From Trinickia terrae (lineage in GTDB: Bacteria; Pseudomonadota; Gammaproteobacteria; Burkholderiales; Burkholderiaceae), in contig NZ_SWJE01000010.1 of the NCBI RefSeq assembly GCF_005144415.1, positions 62,001 through 126,000 of the forward strand: a stretch of 64,000 nt of DNA, read 5' to 3'. Below, in pieces: positions 11,329-21,560 of this stretch (within the stretch, counting starts at the first letter, position 1; each line of letters opens with the position of its first letter). The position numbers and the translations under genes are program-made. The notes under the pieces were generated by a model. It did not search any database and was not told the DNA's origin. It worked only from the letters and a program-made list of their open reading frames with translations.

Positions 11329-11369
11329 CGCGCACGGCGCTTTCATTCGACACCGCTCTCAAGAAAACG

Positions 11370-11465
11370 CCGGGCCGCCCCAAGTTTTCCGCCCCGAAGG
11401 AAGTCCCCTTGTGGGATTGCCCCCCTCGGGGAGCCTGGCGCGCAGCGACAGGTCTGGGGGCACTC
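11370..11465. repeat. GC-rich dispersed repeat, copy 2
   Basis: This block lies between the convergent EAL and arfB genes. It shares CGGGCCGCCCCAAG exactly with the repeat at 35947-35960. It also holds CCGCCCCGAAGG and CCCCCCTCGGGGAG segments of the same family. It probably also serves as a transcription barrier for both genes. Confidence 0.55.
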
Positions 11466-11470
11466 AAGAC

Positions 11471-11905
11471 TCACTCGGTCACGCGGCCGCGCCCTGCCTT
11501 GATCGCGCCGCGACGCGTTTTCGCATCGAGGCGCCGCCCCATCGACGCACGCGTCGGCTTGGTCGCGATGCGCGCGCGGTGCGTCACGCTCACGCTGCGG
11601 ATCAGCTCGTCGAGCCGCGCCAGCGCGGCCGCGCGGTTCATCTCCTGGGTCCTGTGCTCCTGCGCCTTGATGACGATGACGCCGTCGCGCGTGATCCGGT
11701 GATCGGAGAGCGCGAGCAGCCGCATCTTCAAGACATCGGGCAACGACGACGCGCGAATGTCGAAGCGCAGGTGGATCGCGCTCGACACCTTGTTGACGTT
11801 TTGCCCGCCCGCGCCTTGTGCGCGAACCGCGGTCAACTCGATCTCGCCGGGCAGGAGGCTATAGCGGATGGCCGCCCCGCGGATGGCCGCCCCGCAGATC
11901 GTCAT
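11471..11905 (-). CDS. arfB: Alternative ribosome-rescue factor ArfB (peptidyl-tRNA hydrolase)
   Basis: 144 residues. The catalytic GGQ motif is at residues 33-35 ([16 protein letters not shown]). The release-factor domain is followed by a basic tail ([14 protein letters not shown]...RRGAIKAG), as in ArfB/YaeJ, where the tail sits in the empty mRNA channel of stalled ribosomes. The length matches the family (about 140 residues) and is too short for RF1 or RF2. The ATG at 11905 overlaps the recD stop as ATGA, so it is the last gene of the recCBD unit. The N-terminus carries a short [10 protein letters not shown] duplication. Confidence 0.95.
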   Translation of the reverse strand: MTICGAAIRGAAIRYSLLPGEIELTAVRAQGAGGQNVNKVSSAIHLRFDIRASSLPDVLKMRLLALSDHRITRDGVIVIKAQEHRTQEMNRAAALARLDELIRSVSVTHRARIATKPTRASMGRRLDAKTRRGAIKAGRGRVTE

Positions 11906-14094
11906 GACTGCCGCTCCCGCAGCGTTGCGGCGATGCGCGGGGCGGCCATCCGCGCGGCGAGGCCGGAGTCGCGCTGCGTCGGCGTGGCGATCGCCTGGGC
12001 GAGCACCGCGCGCGAGCCGATCACCTGCACCGCGCGGCGCGCGCGGGTCACCGCCGTGTAGACCAGCTCGCGCGAGAGCACGCGGCTCGCCGCCCCCGGC
12101 AGCACCAGCACCGCGTGATCGAACTCGGAGCCCTGCGACTTGTGGACTGTCAGCGCGAATGCCGTATCGTGCGGCGGCAGCGCGGCGGGCGATACGGCGC
12201 GCAGGCTGCCGTCCGTGGCGCGGAAATAGACGCGCAACGCGCCTTCGGAGCCGGCTCCCGCCGCGGGCAGCGCGACGCCGATGTCGCCGTTGAAGAGCCC
12301 CAGCGCGTAGTCGTTGCGCGTCACCATTACCGGGCGGCCGGCGAACCAGCTGGCGCCCACGCCGAGCGTCACCTTCGCCGCACGCCGCACGTGCGCGGCC
12401 AGCAACGCGTTCAACCGATCGACGCCGCGCGAGCCCGCGCGCGTTGCGCACAGCACGCGGAAGCAGTTCAGCGCGTCGAAGAGCGGCGCGGGGTCGGGGG
12501 CGGGTTGCGCCAAGGCATCGGCGAGCGCCTGCGCGTACGGCGCGAAACCTTGGGCGAGACGCGCCACGGTGGGCTCGGCGAGCGCCGCGCCCGCGTCTTC
12601 GTAAAGCGCCGCGGCGCAGGGAGCCTCGGGGTCGAGCGTCAGCGCGCCGAGGGCCGCATCGCCATCGCCGCGCCGGATCGCCAGGGACAATCTGCCGATC
12701 GGCGAATCGAGCCCGAAGCGATAATTGCGTTCGAGCCAGATGACGCAGTCGGTCAGCGGTGTGGAGGCCGTGGAGGGCAGCGGCGAGCCACTCGACGATT
12801 CGACATCCGAAGCACAGGCGGCCTGCCCGCCCGCTCGATCCCGCATGCCGCCACCGCCGGGCAACGCGCCCGGCTCGTCGATCCAGATGAGCGCTCCGCT
12901 ATCGTCCAGGATGGCGAAGTACGCCTCGTCGTCCAGCACCGGCGGCGCGGACAATTCGACGGCGGCAGCCTCATCGGCCGCCGCCGTCGAATCGTCCGCC
13001 GCGTGTGGCTCGAGCGCCGCCTCGCCGTCGTTCGCCAGGGCCTCGGCGAAGCGTGCTTCGTCGATCCCCAATGCCTGCGCGATGCGCGCGGCGCCGGCCG
13101 CGCTGAACGCGGGCCGAGCGCTCAGCTCCGCGAACACTGCCCCGGCTTCGACGGCCGCAAGCTGATCCTTGTCGCCGAGCATCACGAGACGTGTTTCGGG
13201 GGCGAGCGCGTCGACGAGGTGCACTGCCATCGCGACGTCGATCATCGACGCCTCGTCGACCACCACCACGTCGTACGGCAGCGGATTGCCGCGGTGATGC
13301 CGGAAGCGCCCTCGCGGCCCCGAGCCGAGCAGCCGGTGCAGCGTGTGCGAAGTCTGCGGCAAGCGCATCGCGATCGCTTCGGGCAGCTTGCCGGACTGCG
13401 CGAGCAAAGCCTCCTGCATGCGCTGCGCGGCCTTGCCCGTGGGCGCGGCGAGCGCGATGCGCAGCGCGGGGTTTTCGTCGATGAGACAGGCGAGCACGCC
13501 GACGACCGTCGTCGTCTTGCCGGTGCCCGGGCCGCCGCTCACGATCGTGAGACGCCCCGACAGCGCGGCCACGGCGGCGACGCGCTGCCAGTCGATCCCG
13601 TCGTCCTGCGGCGGGCCGAAGTAGCGCGCCACGCGCGAGCGCAGCGCGTCGGCGGCAACGGCGCCGCCCTCCCCGGTTCCCTGCGCGGCGGCTGACGGAC
13701 GAGCCCGCGGCTCGCGCGCCTCCACGTGCTCGACGAGAGACGCCGCCAGGCGCCGCTCGTAATCGAAGTAGCGTGCGAGATACAAGCGCCCGGACTGGTC
13801 GATCACGAGCGGACGCAGCGCCGCCGCGTCCTCCTCGCCGCTCGATACGACCCCGCTCGCCAGCAGCGCCGCCCGCGCATTGGCGGGCGTATCGCCGTAG
13901 CGGCGCGCGAGTCTCGCGAGCGGCACGCAGACGTGCCCTGCGCTCGTCGCGCGGCTTGCCGCGAACGCGGCGCGCTGCGCCCAGCGCACGCTGGCGGTGT
14001 CAGCCCCGAGCCGGCGCGACAGCGCGCCGATGCGGCGCGCGAAGCCCTCCGCGAGAGTCGTGCCGAAGTCGATGGGAGCGTCGAGGTTGCTCAT
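11902..14094 (-). CDS. recD: RecBCD helicase subunit RecD
   Basis: 730 residues, the 5'-to-3' helicase subunit of the RecBCD nuclease that processes double-strand ends. Walker A is [11 protein letters not shown] (residues 186-196), DEAS is at 280-283, followed by [18 protein letters not shown]. The late helicase motifs [20 protein letters not shown] and YTAVTRARR are near the C-terminus. A low-complexity, acidic and Ala-rich insertion of about 115 residues (332-447) lies between the GDKDQ motif and the [12 protein letters not shown] segment, making it longer than the E. coli protein (608). The start overlaps the recB stop as ATGA. Confidence 0.96.
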   Translation of the reverse strand: MSNLDAPIDFGTTLAEGFARRIGALSRRLGADTASVRWAQRAAFAASRATSAGHVCVPLARLARRYGDTPANARAALLASGVVSSGEEDAAALRPLVIDQSGRLYLARYFDYERRLAASLVEHVEAREPRARPSAAAQGTGEGGAVAADALRSRVARYFGPPQDDGIDWQRVAAVAALSGRLTIVSGGPGTGKTTTVVGVLACLIDENPALRIALAAPTGKAAQRMQEALLAQSGKLPEAIAMRLPQTSHTLHRLLGSGPRGRFRHHRGNPLPYDVVVVDEASMIDVAMAVHLVDALAPETRLVMLGDKDQLAAVEAGAVFAELSARPAFSAAGAARIAQALGIDEARFAEALANDGEAALEPHAADDSTAAADEAAAVELSAPPVLDDEAYFAILDDSGALIWIDEPGALPGGGGMRDRAGGQAACASDVESSSGSPLPSTASTPLTDCVIWLERNYRFGLDSPIGRLSLAIRRGDGDAALGALTLDPEAPCAAALYEDAGAALAEPTVARLAQGFAPYAQALADALAQPAPDPAPLFDALNCFRVLCATRAGSRGVDRLNALLAAHVRRAAKVTLGVGASWFAGRPVMVTRNDYALGLFNGDIGVALPAAGAGSEGALRVYFRATDGSLRAVSPAALPPHDTAFALTVHKSQGSEFDHAVLVLPGAASRVLSRELVYTAVTRARRAVQVIGSRAVLAQAIATPTQRDSGLAARMAAPRIAATLRERQS

Positions 14095-17000
14095 ACCCTC
14101 CCCCCGCCCATCACCGCATCGAGCGCTTCGACGAGCGCACGGGCCGGCGTGCGCGCATGCACGCCCGCCGGCCCTGCGCCGTCGCGCCATGCGGGCCGCA
14201 CGCCGCGCACGAACAGGTACAGGTAGCCGCCGATGTGCGCGTCGTAGTCGTAGTTCGCCTTGCGCGTCTTCAGGTAGCGATGCAGCGCGACCGTGTAGAT
14301 GAGCGCCTGCAGGTGGTACGCGTGCTCGGCCATCGCGGCGTCGAGCGCCGCCGCGCCGTACTGCTCGGGCGCGGTGCCGAGATGGTTCGACTTCCAGTCG
14401 ACGATCCAATAGCGGCCGTCGTGTTCGACGATCATGTCGATGAATCCCTTGACGAAACCGGAAAGCGCACCCGCTTCGAGCGCGGTGTCCGGATAGCCGT
14501 TGGCGGCGAGCAGGCGCCGCAGCGCCGCGAAATCGAGCGCCGGCGCGGCAAACAGGAACGCCAGCTCGTTGAGCCGGCGCTCGGGGTTCAGCGCGGCGAG
14601 CGTCATGCCGGGCACGAGCTCGGTTGCGACGACATCGGCCATGAGCTGCGCCATCATCGCCGGCAGCCGCCGAGCTTCGTCCTGTGCAGCCGGCGCCGGA
14701 CGCTCGCGCAACGCGCGCTCGATCGCCTGCGGCCAGCTCGCGGGATCGGAGAAGTCGGCCAATTCGAACAGCCGGTGCAGGCACTCGCCCGCTGCCGCGC
14801 CGCGCGGGAAAGCGAGGATGTCGCCGGCTGGAAGATCGCGCGTGCCGAAGGCCGGCAACGCAACTTGCGCTGGTCCTGGCTCCCCGCCTTCGAGCACGGC
14901 ATCGGCCGAACGCGCCAGCGCCGCCGCCTCGGCCAGCTCGTCGTGATCGGGACGCGCCTCATCGGGCCCGGCGCCGCCCGCCTCGTGACGCGCGCCAGCG
15001 GCAATCAGCGAACTGAAGCTCGCGATCCGCCACGCATCATGCAACGCTCGCCGGCTCGCGCGCGCGGACAGATGCCGGCCGTCGGCGCGTTCGCTTTGCA
15101 GCGGCTCGCGCTGCACCGGCATGGGCAACGGCGCCAGCGTGATCGGGCCGCCGCGCAGCGCAAGCCAACGCTCGGCGAGCGCGCCCTCGTCGGGCGGGTC
15201 GGCGAGCCAGTCGTCGAACGTGCGATCGCCGCCCGCGACGAGCCAGTTCAGCACGCTGCGGCGCGACTCCTTCGTCGAGCGCGACGACAGATAGGCGCCT
15301 GCCACCAGATAGCAGCGATACACGGCCCGCGTGAGCGCCACGTAGACGAGCCGCGCGCGCTCGGCCGCCTGCTCGCGCGCGGCATCGCGTTCGGCGCGCT
15401 CGGCCTCTGCGCCGTCGCAGCCATAGTGCAGCACGGCGAGGCCGGCCTCGTCGTGGTATTCGCGCGCATCGGGCAAGCCGGACGCAGGCGGCTCGCGCAA
15501 CGCGCCGTCATTGAGAAACGGGCAGAACACGACCGCATACTCGAGCCCCTTCGATTTATGGACGGTCACGATCTGCACGAGGTTGCGATCCGACTCGAGC
15601 CGCAACTGCGCGTCCTCGCCGCCGCCCGCTTCGCGCTGCGCGGCAAGCCAGCGCAGCGTCGGCGCAATGCCGGGCTGGGTGGCCGCGCGCGCCTGCACGA
15701 GCTCGGCCAGGTGATTGACGTCGGTCAGGCGCCGCTCGCCGTCGGCGAGCGCGACCAGCCGCTCGCCCACGCGCAGCTCGCGCATCAGCGTGCGCCACAT
15801 GAGCGCAAAACCGCGCTCGTGCCACAGCGCGCGGTAGCGCGAGAAGCGCTCGACCCAGCCCATGGCGTCTTCGGCAGCATCCGCCGTCGCCGAAGACTCG
15901 AAAGACTGTGCGGCGCCGGAGGCATCGGCCGCCTGTTCGAGACGCCAGAGCGCCGCGGCATCGAGCCCGAACCAGTCCGTTGCCAACGCGGCGCGCACGC
16001 GCCGCAGGTCGCCGGGCGTATCGATTGCGGCCAGCACGCGCTCGAGCTGCTCGGCGTCGAGCGTCGCGAACACCGATGCCTGCGCCAGCTCGACGCTGCC
16101 GACGCCCCACGCCGCCAGCACGCGCTTCACGAGGCTGCCCTGCTTGTGGGTCTGCACGAGGACGGCGATCCGGGCGGGCGGCAGCGGCGCGCCGCCGATC
16201 GTCACTTCACCTGAGCGCGCCCCGCGCAGCAGCCTCACGATCTCGGCCGCGCAAGCCTCCGCCGCCTGCCGTTGGGCTTCGCGCTTTTGCAGCACGGCGT
16301 CGCCTTGGGGCAGCAGCCAAACGCGGAAGTCGCCCGCACCTGCCGCTCCTTGCGCCGCATCGACGAGCGGTGGCCGCTCGCGCGAGCCCGGGCGCACCAG
16401 CTGATAGTCGAGCCCATCGAGCACGAAGGCGTGCGGGTTGGCGCCGAAGATCCGGTTGCACGCCTCGACGACCGGCGGCGTCGAGCGCTGGTTGACCGCC
16501 AGCGTATAGCGCGCCGAGGCCGACGCGCGTGCCGCCAGATAGGTATGCAGGTCGGCGGCGCGGAAGCTGTAGATCGCCTGCTTCGGATCGCCGACCAGGA
16601 ACAGCGGCCCCGGCGTACTCGGCCCCTGCGCGAAGATCCGCTCGAAGATCGCAAACTGCAGCGGATCGGTGTCCTGGAATTCGTCGATGAGGGCGGCTGG
16701 ATAGCGCTTGCGCAGCGCGTCGGCGAGCCACGGATGCGCGGCAAGCGCGCCATATAGGTTCGAGAGCAGATCGTCGAACGAAACGACGCGCCGTGTACGC
16801 TTCATCGCGGCGAGCGATCGTGGCGCCTCGTCGAGCCACGCCGCGATGAGGCCGAGCCAGCGTGCGCGGTGCGCGGCTTCGGCGGCGTCGAGCGCCGCCG
16901 TCAGTTCGTCGGCGAGCGTGAAAAATTCGTGCTCAGGAGGCGTGAACTTGACCTTCGTCGCCTTCTTGAGCGCTGTCGCCGTCAGCTTCAGCGCGGCGCG

Positions 17001-17885
17001 CGGGGGCGCCGCATGGCAATCGCCTTCTTCGAAATAGGCGGACCAGGCTTCGATTGCCGCACTCACCGCTTCCGGCTTGTGCGAGGTCCTGCTGAGCCCG
17101 GCTTGGACGGCGTCCAGAAGCTTCACGATGGCGTCGCGCTCCGCTTGCCAGAGCGCGCTTGCCGTGTCGAAGCGCGCTTGCGCGCTCGACGCCGCCGACA
17201 GCGCCGCATCGGCATCCGCCCCGCCCCAGCGCAATTGCGCAAGCGGCTTCTTCAAGCGGCGCGCCAGCTGTTCGTCGAGCGATGCCGGGCCCGCGCGCCT
17301 GGCGACGAGCCACGACGCGAACGCAGGATGCGCCGCCGCCACGGGCTCGACGCGTTCGCGCCAGAAATCCGCGGCCAGTTCGAAGCGCAGCGGCGCATCG
17401 TCGGCCTCCATCTCGAACGCGAACGGCATCGCGGCGGCGAACGGCGCTTCCTGCAGCGCACGCTGACAGAACGCGTGGATCGTGTGAATCGCCGCCTGGT
17501 CGAAGGTGCGCAGCGCGCGCCGCACGCGCTTCTTCGCCGCCTCGCGCTCGATGCCGCCATCGGCTGCGAGCGTCGTCTCGAAGAGGCGCAAGACGAACGG
17601 ATCGCCGCCGTGCTCGCCGGTCTCGATCGCGCGCTCCAGCTCCGCGAGCCGGCCGCGAATGCGCTCATGCAGCTCGGCCGTCGCCGCCTTCGTAAACGTG
17701 ACGACGAGGATCTGGTCGGCGTTGAAATTCTTCTCGAGCAACAGGCGCACGTAGAGCGCACAGATGTTCCAGGTCTTGCCCGTGCCCGCCGACGCCTCGA
17801 TCTGATTCACGCCGTCGAGCTCGCAGGCGAACACATCGAGCTCCCGCACGGGCGATGCGGCCGGCGTGAAATGCGCTGCGCTCAT
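14091..17885 (-). CDS. recB: RecBCD helicase-nuclease subunit RecB
   Basis: 1264 residues. The UvrD-type helicase begins with Walker A IEASAGTGKTWN (residues 29-40). It continues with VVTFTKAATAELHERIRGRL, LIDEFQDTDPLQFAIFERIF, FLVGDPKQAIYSFRAAD, VHKSKGLEYAVVFCP and YVALTRAVYRCYLV. The C-terminal nuclease domain keeps its metal-binding core (GFVKGFIDMIVEHDG ... YWIVDWKSNHLG). It is the 3'-to-5' motor and the only nuclease of the complex. The length is typical. The ATG at 17885 overlaps the recC stop as ATGA. Confidence 0.97.
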   Translation of the reverse strand: MSAAHFTPAASPVRELDVFACELDGVNQIEASAGTGKTWNICALYVRLLLEKNFNADQILVVTFTKAATAELHERIRGRLAELERAIETGEHGGDPFVLRLFETTLAADGGIEREAAKKRVRRALRTFDQAAIHTIHAFCQRALQEAPFAAAMPFAFEMEADDAPLRFELAADFWRERVEPVAAAHPAFASWLVARRAGPASLDEQLARRLKKPLAQLRWGGADADAALSAASSAQARFDTASALWQAERDAIVKLLDAVQAGLSRTSHKPEAVSAAIEAWSAYFEEGDCHAAPPRAALKLTATALKKATKVKFTPPEHEFFTLADELTAALDAAEAAHRARWLGLIAAWLDEAPRSLAAMKRTRRVVSFDDLLSNLYGALAAHPWLADALRKRYPAALIDEFQDTDPLQFAIFERIFAQGPSTPGPLFLVGDPKQAIYSFRAADLHTYLAARASASARYTLAVNQRSTPPVVEACNRIFGANPHAFVLDGLDYQLVRPGSRERPPLVDAAQGAAGAGDFRVWLLPQGDAVLQKREAQRQAAEACAAEIVRLLRGARSGEVTIGGAPLPPARIAVLVQTHKQGSLVKRVLAAWGVGSVELAQASVFATLDAEQLERVLAAIDTPGDLRRVRAALATDWFGLDAAALWRLEQAADASGAAQSFESSATADAAEDAMGWVERFSRYRALWHERGFALMWRTLMRELRVGERLVALADGERRLTDVNHLAELVQARAATQPGIAPTLRWLAAQREAGGGEDAQLRLESDRNLVQIVTVHKSKGLEYAVVFCPFLNDGALREPPASGLPDAREYHDEAGLAVLHYGCDGAEAERAERDAAREQAAERARLVYVALTRAVYRCYLVAGAYLSSRSTKESRRSVLNWLVAGGDRTFDDWLADPPDEGALAERWLALRGGPITLAPLPMPVQREPLQSERADGRHLSARASRRALHDAWRIASFSSLIAAGARHEAGGAGPDEARPDHDELAEAAALARSADAVLEGGEPGPAQVALPAFGTRDLPAGDILAFPRGAAAGECLHRLFELADFSDPASWPQAIERALRERPAPAAQDEARRLPAMMAQLMADVVATELVPGMTLAALNPERRLNELAFLFAAPALDFAALRRLLAANGYPDTALEAGALSGFVKGFIDMIVEHDGRYWIVDWKSNHLGTAPEQYGAAALDAAMAEHAYHLQALIYTVALHRYLKTRKANYDYDAHIGGYLYLFVRGVRPAWRDGAGPAGVHARTPARALVEALDAVMGGGRV

Positions 17886-20800
17886 GAGCCGCTCCTCAGA
17901 TGCCGGACGAGCGGCTCGAAGACGAGGCGGGCGAGCGTGCCGAACGGCTCGTCGAGCGACAGGTTCGCGCCGCGCCACGCGATGCGCAAAGCGGGATCGT
18001 CCGATTCGCCGCGCACGCGGTCGTTGATCCAGGCGCTGAACGCATCCGAATCGCCCTTGCTGACCTTGGCCCACGCGCTCTTCGGAAAGAACGCGAGCGG
18101 CAGTGAACGGCCCGTCTGGAACAGCGCGACGAGCGGCGCAAGTTCTTCGACGGGCGCCGCGACCGGCGTCAGCTCGAAGCTTTCCTTGCTGCCGTGCCAG
18201 ACGGTGCGGCGCGGCCCGTCCGGCCGAACCGCGCAATAGACGAGGTGCGCCAGCCACGCCGAAAGGTAGTCGCGCGCGGCCGGGCTTGCGTAGCGGAAGA
18301 TCACTTGTCCGGTTTCGGTGAGGAGGTTCAGCGTGCCGTGCAGCGCGAGCGGCGCAGGCGCCGCTTCGACGGCCTCGCGCAGGGCGGCGTCGTGCCTGCC
18401 GAAAATCGCGACACCCTCGGTTTCGGGCCAGCGCGGTTTCACGTCGAGCACGAACGGCAAACGCTCGACGCCCGCCGCGAGCTCACTGCGCACGTTATCC
18501 GCGAGCCGCCTCAACGCGCCCAGCTCGCGGCTGCGCCAGACGGCCCCCGTCGCACCGCCGGGCAATTCCGGGCTCGCTTCGGCCACGCGCTGCACGCGTG
18601 CGGCGACGGTGTCGCCGTCCGCTTCGAGCAGCGGCGGCAGCAAGCGGCCGGCCAGCGCATCGCGCCCGGCATAGTCGAGCTCGAACGGCTCCATGTCGAT
18701 CAGCTCGCCCTGCGTATCGGCCAGCACGATGCCCAGCCGGTCGCGCAGGAGCGCACGCGCGGGATGCCGCCAGAAACGCTCGAACTCGTCGAAAGCGATG
18801 GAATCGGCAGCCTCGAGCGGCAGCGGCTCGGCGAAGAACGGCGCGAGGCGGGTCCTCTCGCGGCTAGCCATCCGCTCGGCCAGCACGGCGCGCTCCGCGT
18901 CGTAGGTGAAGAGCCCGCTCCGGCTGTCGAAATACTCGGCTGCGAACGGCTGCAGCGGATGCTCGACGATAAAGGCGCGGCGCGCTTCTTCGACTTCGGC
19001 AGGCGATGCTTCCGGCCCCGCCGACACCGTGGCGAGATGGTCGAGCAACTCATCGACGAGCGCGGCGGGCGGCAGCGCCGCGTTGTCGCGAATGCTGCGT
19101 CCGGTGTAGGCGATGAAGAGGCGCTCGCGCGCGGCGAGCAGCAGGTCGAGAAACAGGTTGCGCTCGTCGTCGCGCCGCTGCCGGTCGCCGAGCTTGCCGA
19201 ACTCGGCCATCAGGTCGAACTCGTCGGCGCGCGCGAGCGACGGCAACACGCCGTCGTCCATGCCGATCAGGCAGACCACGCGATACGGCAGGCCGCGCAG
19301 GCTCGTGAGCGACGAGAACGTCACGCCGCCCCACGGCACGCCGCCGCGCGCCGGGTCGTCGAGCGCTTCGGTCAGCGCCGCGCGCACGACCGCGGCCGGC
19401 AGCTCGGCATCCTGCGCCCCTTCGCGCATCACGCCGACGAGCGCGTTGATGGCGTCGCGCACGTCGGCGAGCGCGTCGGTGAACGGAATGCCCGGGTCGA
19501 AAAAACGCGCGAGCGCGTCGAGCAGCAGCTCACCCCACGCTTGCGGCGCGAGCGACCCCGACGTGCGGCCCGCAAAGCCGTCGAGATCGTCGACAAAGCG
19601 CGCGAGCCGCCCAAGCAGCTCGCCCTCCGACCCGCTCGCGCCTTCGACCGGCAGCCATGCGTCGACAGGCTCGCCGCCCTCGGGCATCGCGTAGCCGAGA
19701 AAGAGCCGTGTGAGCGCGTCGGAGAACGTGTGGCGCGCGACGGGCACCGCCTCGTCGACAGGTGCTTCGGGTGCGAGGCCGCGTCGCGCGCCCGCGGCGG
19801 CAAGCCATTCCTGCGCGGTCTCGAGCGCCGCCGCGTCGATTCCATAGCGCGCCGCCACCGCGTCGACGCGCAGCCATTCGACGAGCTCGGGCGCGCTCAC
19901 GCTGCGCTCGCCAAGCGAGAGCCAATCGAGCAGCACGCGCGCCACGGGATTCGCCTGCGACGGCGGCAGACCCGTGATCCGATAGGGAATGCGGCGGCGG
20001 TCGATACCGCGGCGGTCGATACCGGGGGCGTCCATCCGCCGGGCCGCGTCAGGCGAGCCTTCGCCCGCGGATGTCGTGCCGAACACCGCATCGATCAGCG
20101 GCCCGGCCGCGGCAAGATCGGGACACGCAACGAGCACGTCGGACGGCACGAGATCGTCGAACTCGTTGAACCAGCCGAGCAGACGGTCGTGCAGCACTTC
20201 GAGCTGGCGCGACAAGCTGTGGCAGACATGGACTTCGATGCCGCGCTCGACGCCTGCGTCATCGTCAGCGGTCTCCGTCTCCAAATCCAGGATCGCATTC
20301 TGCATCTTCGCGAGCCACGTCGGCGCGGGGTTCTCGGCAAAGCGCGTGGCTTCCGCCGACGCCGCGCTCTCGGTCAGCTCATGCAGCATGTGCAGTTGCG
20401 CCTGCGTCTGCCGGCCCCACTCCGCGAGCAGCGGATGACCGACTTCCTGATAGTCGAGCTGGCCGGCCGCATCGAGCGCTTCGAGGCGGCCGACGCTCAC
20501 GATGTCGAACCAGAACTGGCGGCACGGGTTCATCGCATAGACGCGCACGTCGATCCAGCGCGACAGCTCGCGCAGCAACGCGATGTGAAGCGGCGGCATG
20601 GTCGGCAGCGCGAACACGTGGACCGACTCCGGCCAGCGCGCGCGCATCACGGCATCGAGATCGAGCGAGCGCGCCTCGGCAAGAAAGCGGTACGCAGGCG
20701 GCGTGGCCACGGCCAGCGATTTCGCATCCGTCCCGCCGCCCAGCTCGGCGAGCAGCGCGCGCCACAACGCCGCCTGCCATCGCTCGTCCTCGCGCGCCGT

Positions 20801-21334
20801 GCCGCTCGCGCCACGCAAGGCGGGGCCGCGGCTCTCGATGCTCGCGGCGGCATCGCCGCCCGCCGCGAAGATCGAGCCGCCCTGCTGCCAGTGCGCGAGC
20901 CATTCCGGCCGGTACGTCAGGTAGTGATCGAGCACGGCCGCCACGCGCCGCGCGAGCTCGTAGCGCATCGGCGCATCGGCGGCAGCGAGGTACGACGCGA
21001 GGCGCGGCGACGCGTTCCACCCGGCTTCTTCGGCATCGAGACCGAGCAGGCGATAGCAGCGCCACACGAGCCTGTCCGGCGCGAGCGGCGACGCCTCGGG
21101 CACCGGAATCACGCCGCCGATCTGCGCCCACAGCCACTGCGCCAGATAGCTGAAATTCACGTTTGCGCACACACCGTGGCGCGCGGCGATATCGAGCTCG
21201 AGATGCCGCCGCACCGCCGCGCTCGGCACGATGATCTGCTGCGCGACCCAGGGATCGGACGGCGCCGCCGACAAGTCGTCGAGCAGCGCGTCAGCCAGAG
21301 TCTCGTAACGGTTCGAGTAGAAAAGCTGGAGCAT
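17882..21334 (-). CDS. recC: RecBCD subunit RecC
   Basis: 1150 residues from MLQLFYSNRYETLADALL, the typical RecC N-terminus, with AAAGG upstream of the ATG at 21334. A longer in-frame start (21430) is a non-ATG codon followed by a spurious hydrophobic stretch. RecC is the helicase-like subunit that recognises Chi in the complex. Recognisable stretches are IQNAI-like NAILDLE, VHVCHSLSRQLEVLHDRLL, GGVTFSSLTSLRGLPYRVVCLIGMDDG and PLQPFAAEYF. It is first in recC-recB-recD-arfB; the promoter should lie in 21335-21480. Confidence 0.95.
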   Translation of the reverse strand: MLQLFYSNRYETLADALLDDLSAAPSDPWVAQQIIVPSAAVRRHLELDIAARHGVCANVNFSYLAQWLWAQIGGVIPVPEASPLAPDRLVWRCYRLLGLDAEEAGWNASPRLASYLAAADAPMRYELARRVAAVLDHYLTYRPEWLAHWQQGGSIFAAGGDAAASIESRGPALRGASGTAREDERWQAALWRALLAELGGGTDAKSLAVATPPAYRFLAEARSLDLDAVMRARWPESVHVFALPTMPPLHIALLRELSRWIDVRVYAMNPCRQFWFDIVSVGRLEALDAAGQLDYQEVGHPLLAEWGRQTQAQLHMLHELTESAASAEATRFAENPAPTWLAKMQNAILDLETETADDDAGVERGIEVHVCHSLSRQLEVLHDRLLGWFNEFDDLVPSDVLVACPDLAAAGPLIDAVFGTTSAGEGSPDAARRMDAPGIDRRGIDRRRIPYRITGLPPSQANPVARVLLDWLSLGERSVSAPELVEWLRVDAVAARYGIDAAALETAQEWLAAAGARRGLAPEAPVDEAVPVARHTFSDALTRLFLGYAMPEGGEPVDAWLPVEGASGSEGELLGRLARFVDDLDGFAGRTSGSLAPQAWGELLLDALARFFDPGIPFTDALADVRDAINALVGVMREGAQDAELPAAVVRAALTEALDDPARGGVPWGGVTFSSLTSLRGLPYRVVCLIGMDDGVLPSLARADEFDLMAEFGKLGDRQRRDDERNLFLDLLLAARERLFIAYTGRSIRDNAALPPAALVDELLDHLATVSAGPEASPAEVEEARRAFIVEHPLQPFAAEYFDSRSGLFTYDAERAVLAERMASRERTRLAPFFAEPLPLEAADSIAFDEFERFWRHPARALLRDRLGIVLADTQGELIDMEPFELDYAGRDALAGRLLPPLLEADGDTVAARVQRVAEASPELPGGATGAVWRSRELGALRRLADNVRSELAAGVERLPFVLDVKPRWPETEGVAIFGRHDAALREAVEAAPAPLALHGTLNLLTETGQVIFRYASPAARDYLSAWLAHLVYCAVRPDGPRRTVWHGSKESFELTPVAAPVEELAPLVALFQTGRSLPLAFFPKSAWAKVSKGDSDAFSAWINDRVRGESDDPALRIAWRGANLSLDEPFGTLARLVFEPLVRHLRSGS

Positions 21335-21560
21335 GGACCTTTGGGAAAGCGTGCGGCGCACGAAAAACGGCAGCGCCAAGCCGCGCACGGCGATCGAAAG
21401 CGCAAGCATAGCAAAGGCCGTTCGCGCCAAGAACTCGGCCGTCCGGCCGAGTCTTCACGCAGCCAAAATACGTTAGACTCGACGCCAATCCTGGATATGG
21501 CCCCAAGCGTCCCTTGGCCTTTCCTTCGCACTACCGGTTTCGTTGCCTGCTTTTCAAGCG

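Noticed and set aside
13000-13100. Possible frameshift or degenerate gene within recD because of the low-complexity stretch
   Set aside because: The frame stays open and the helicase motifs on both sides are intact, so it is an insertion and not a break.
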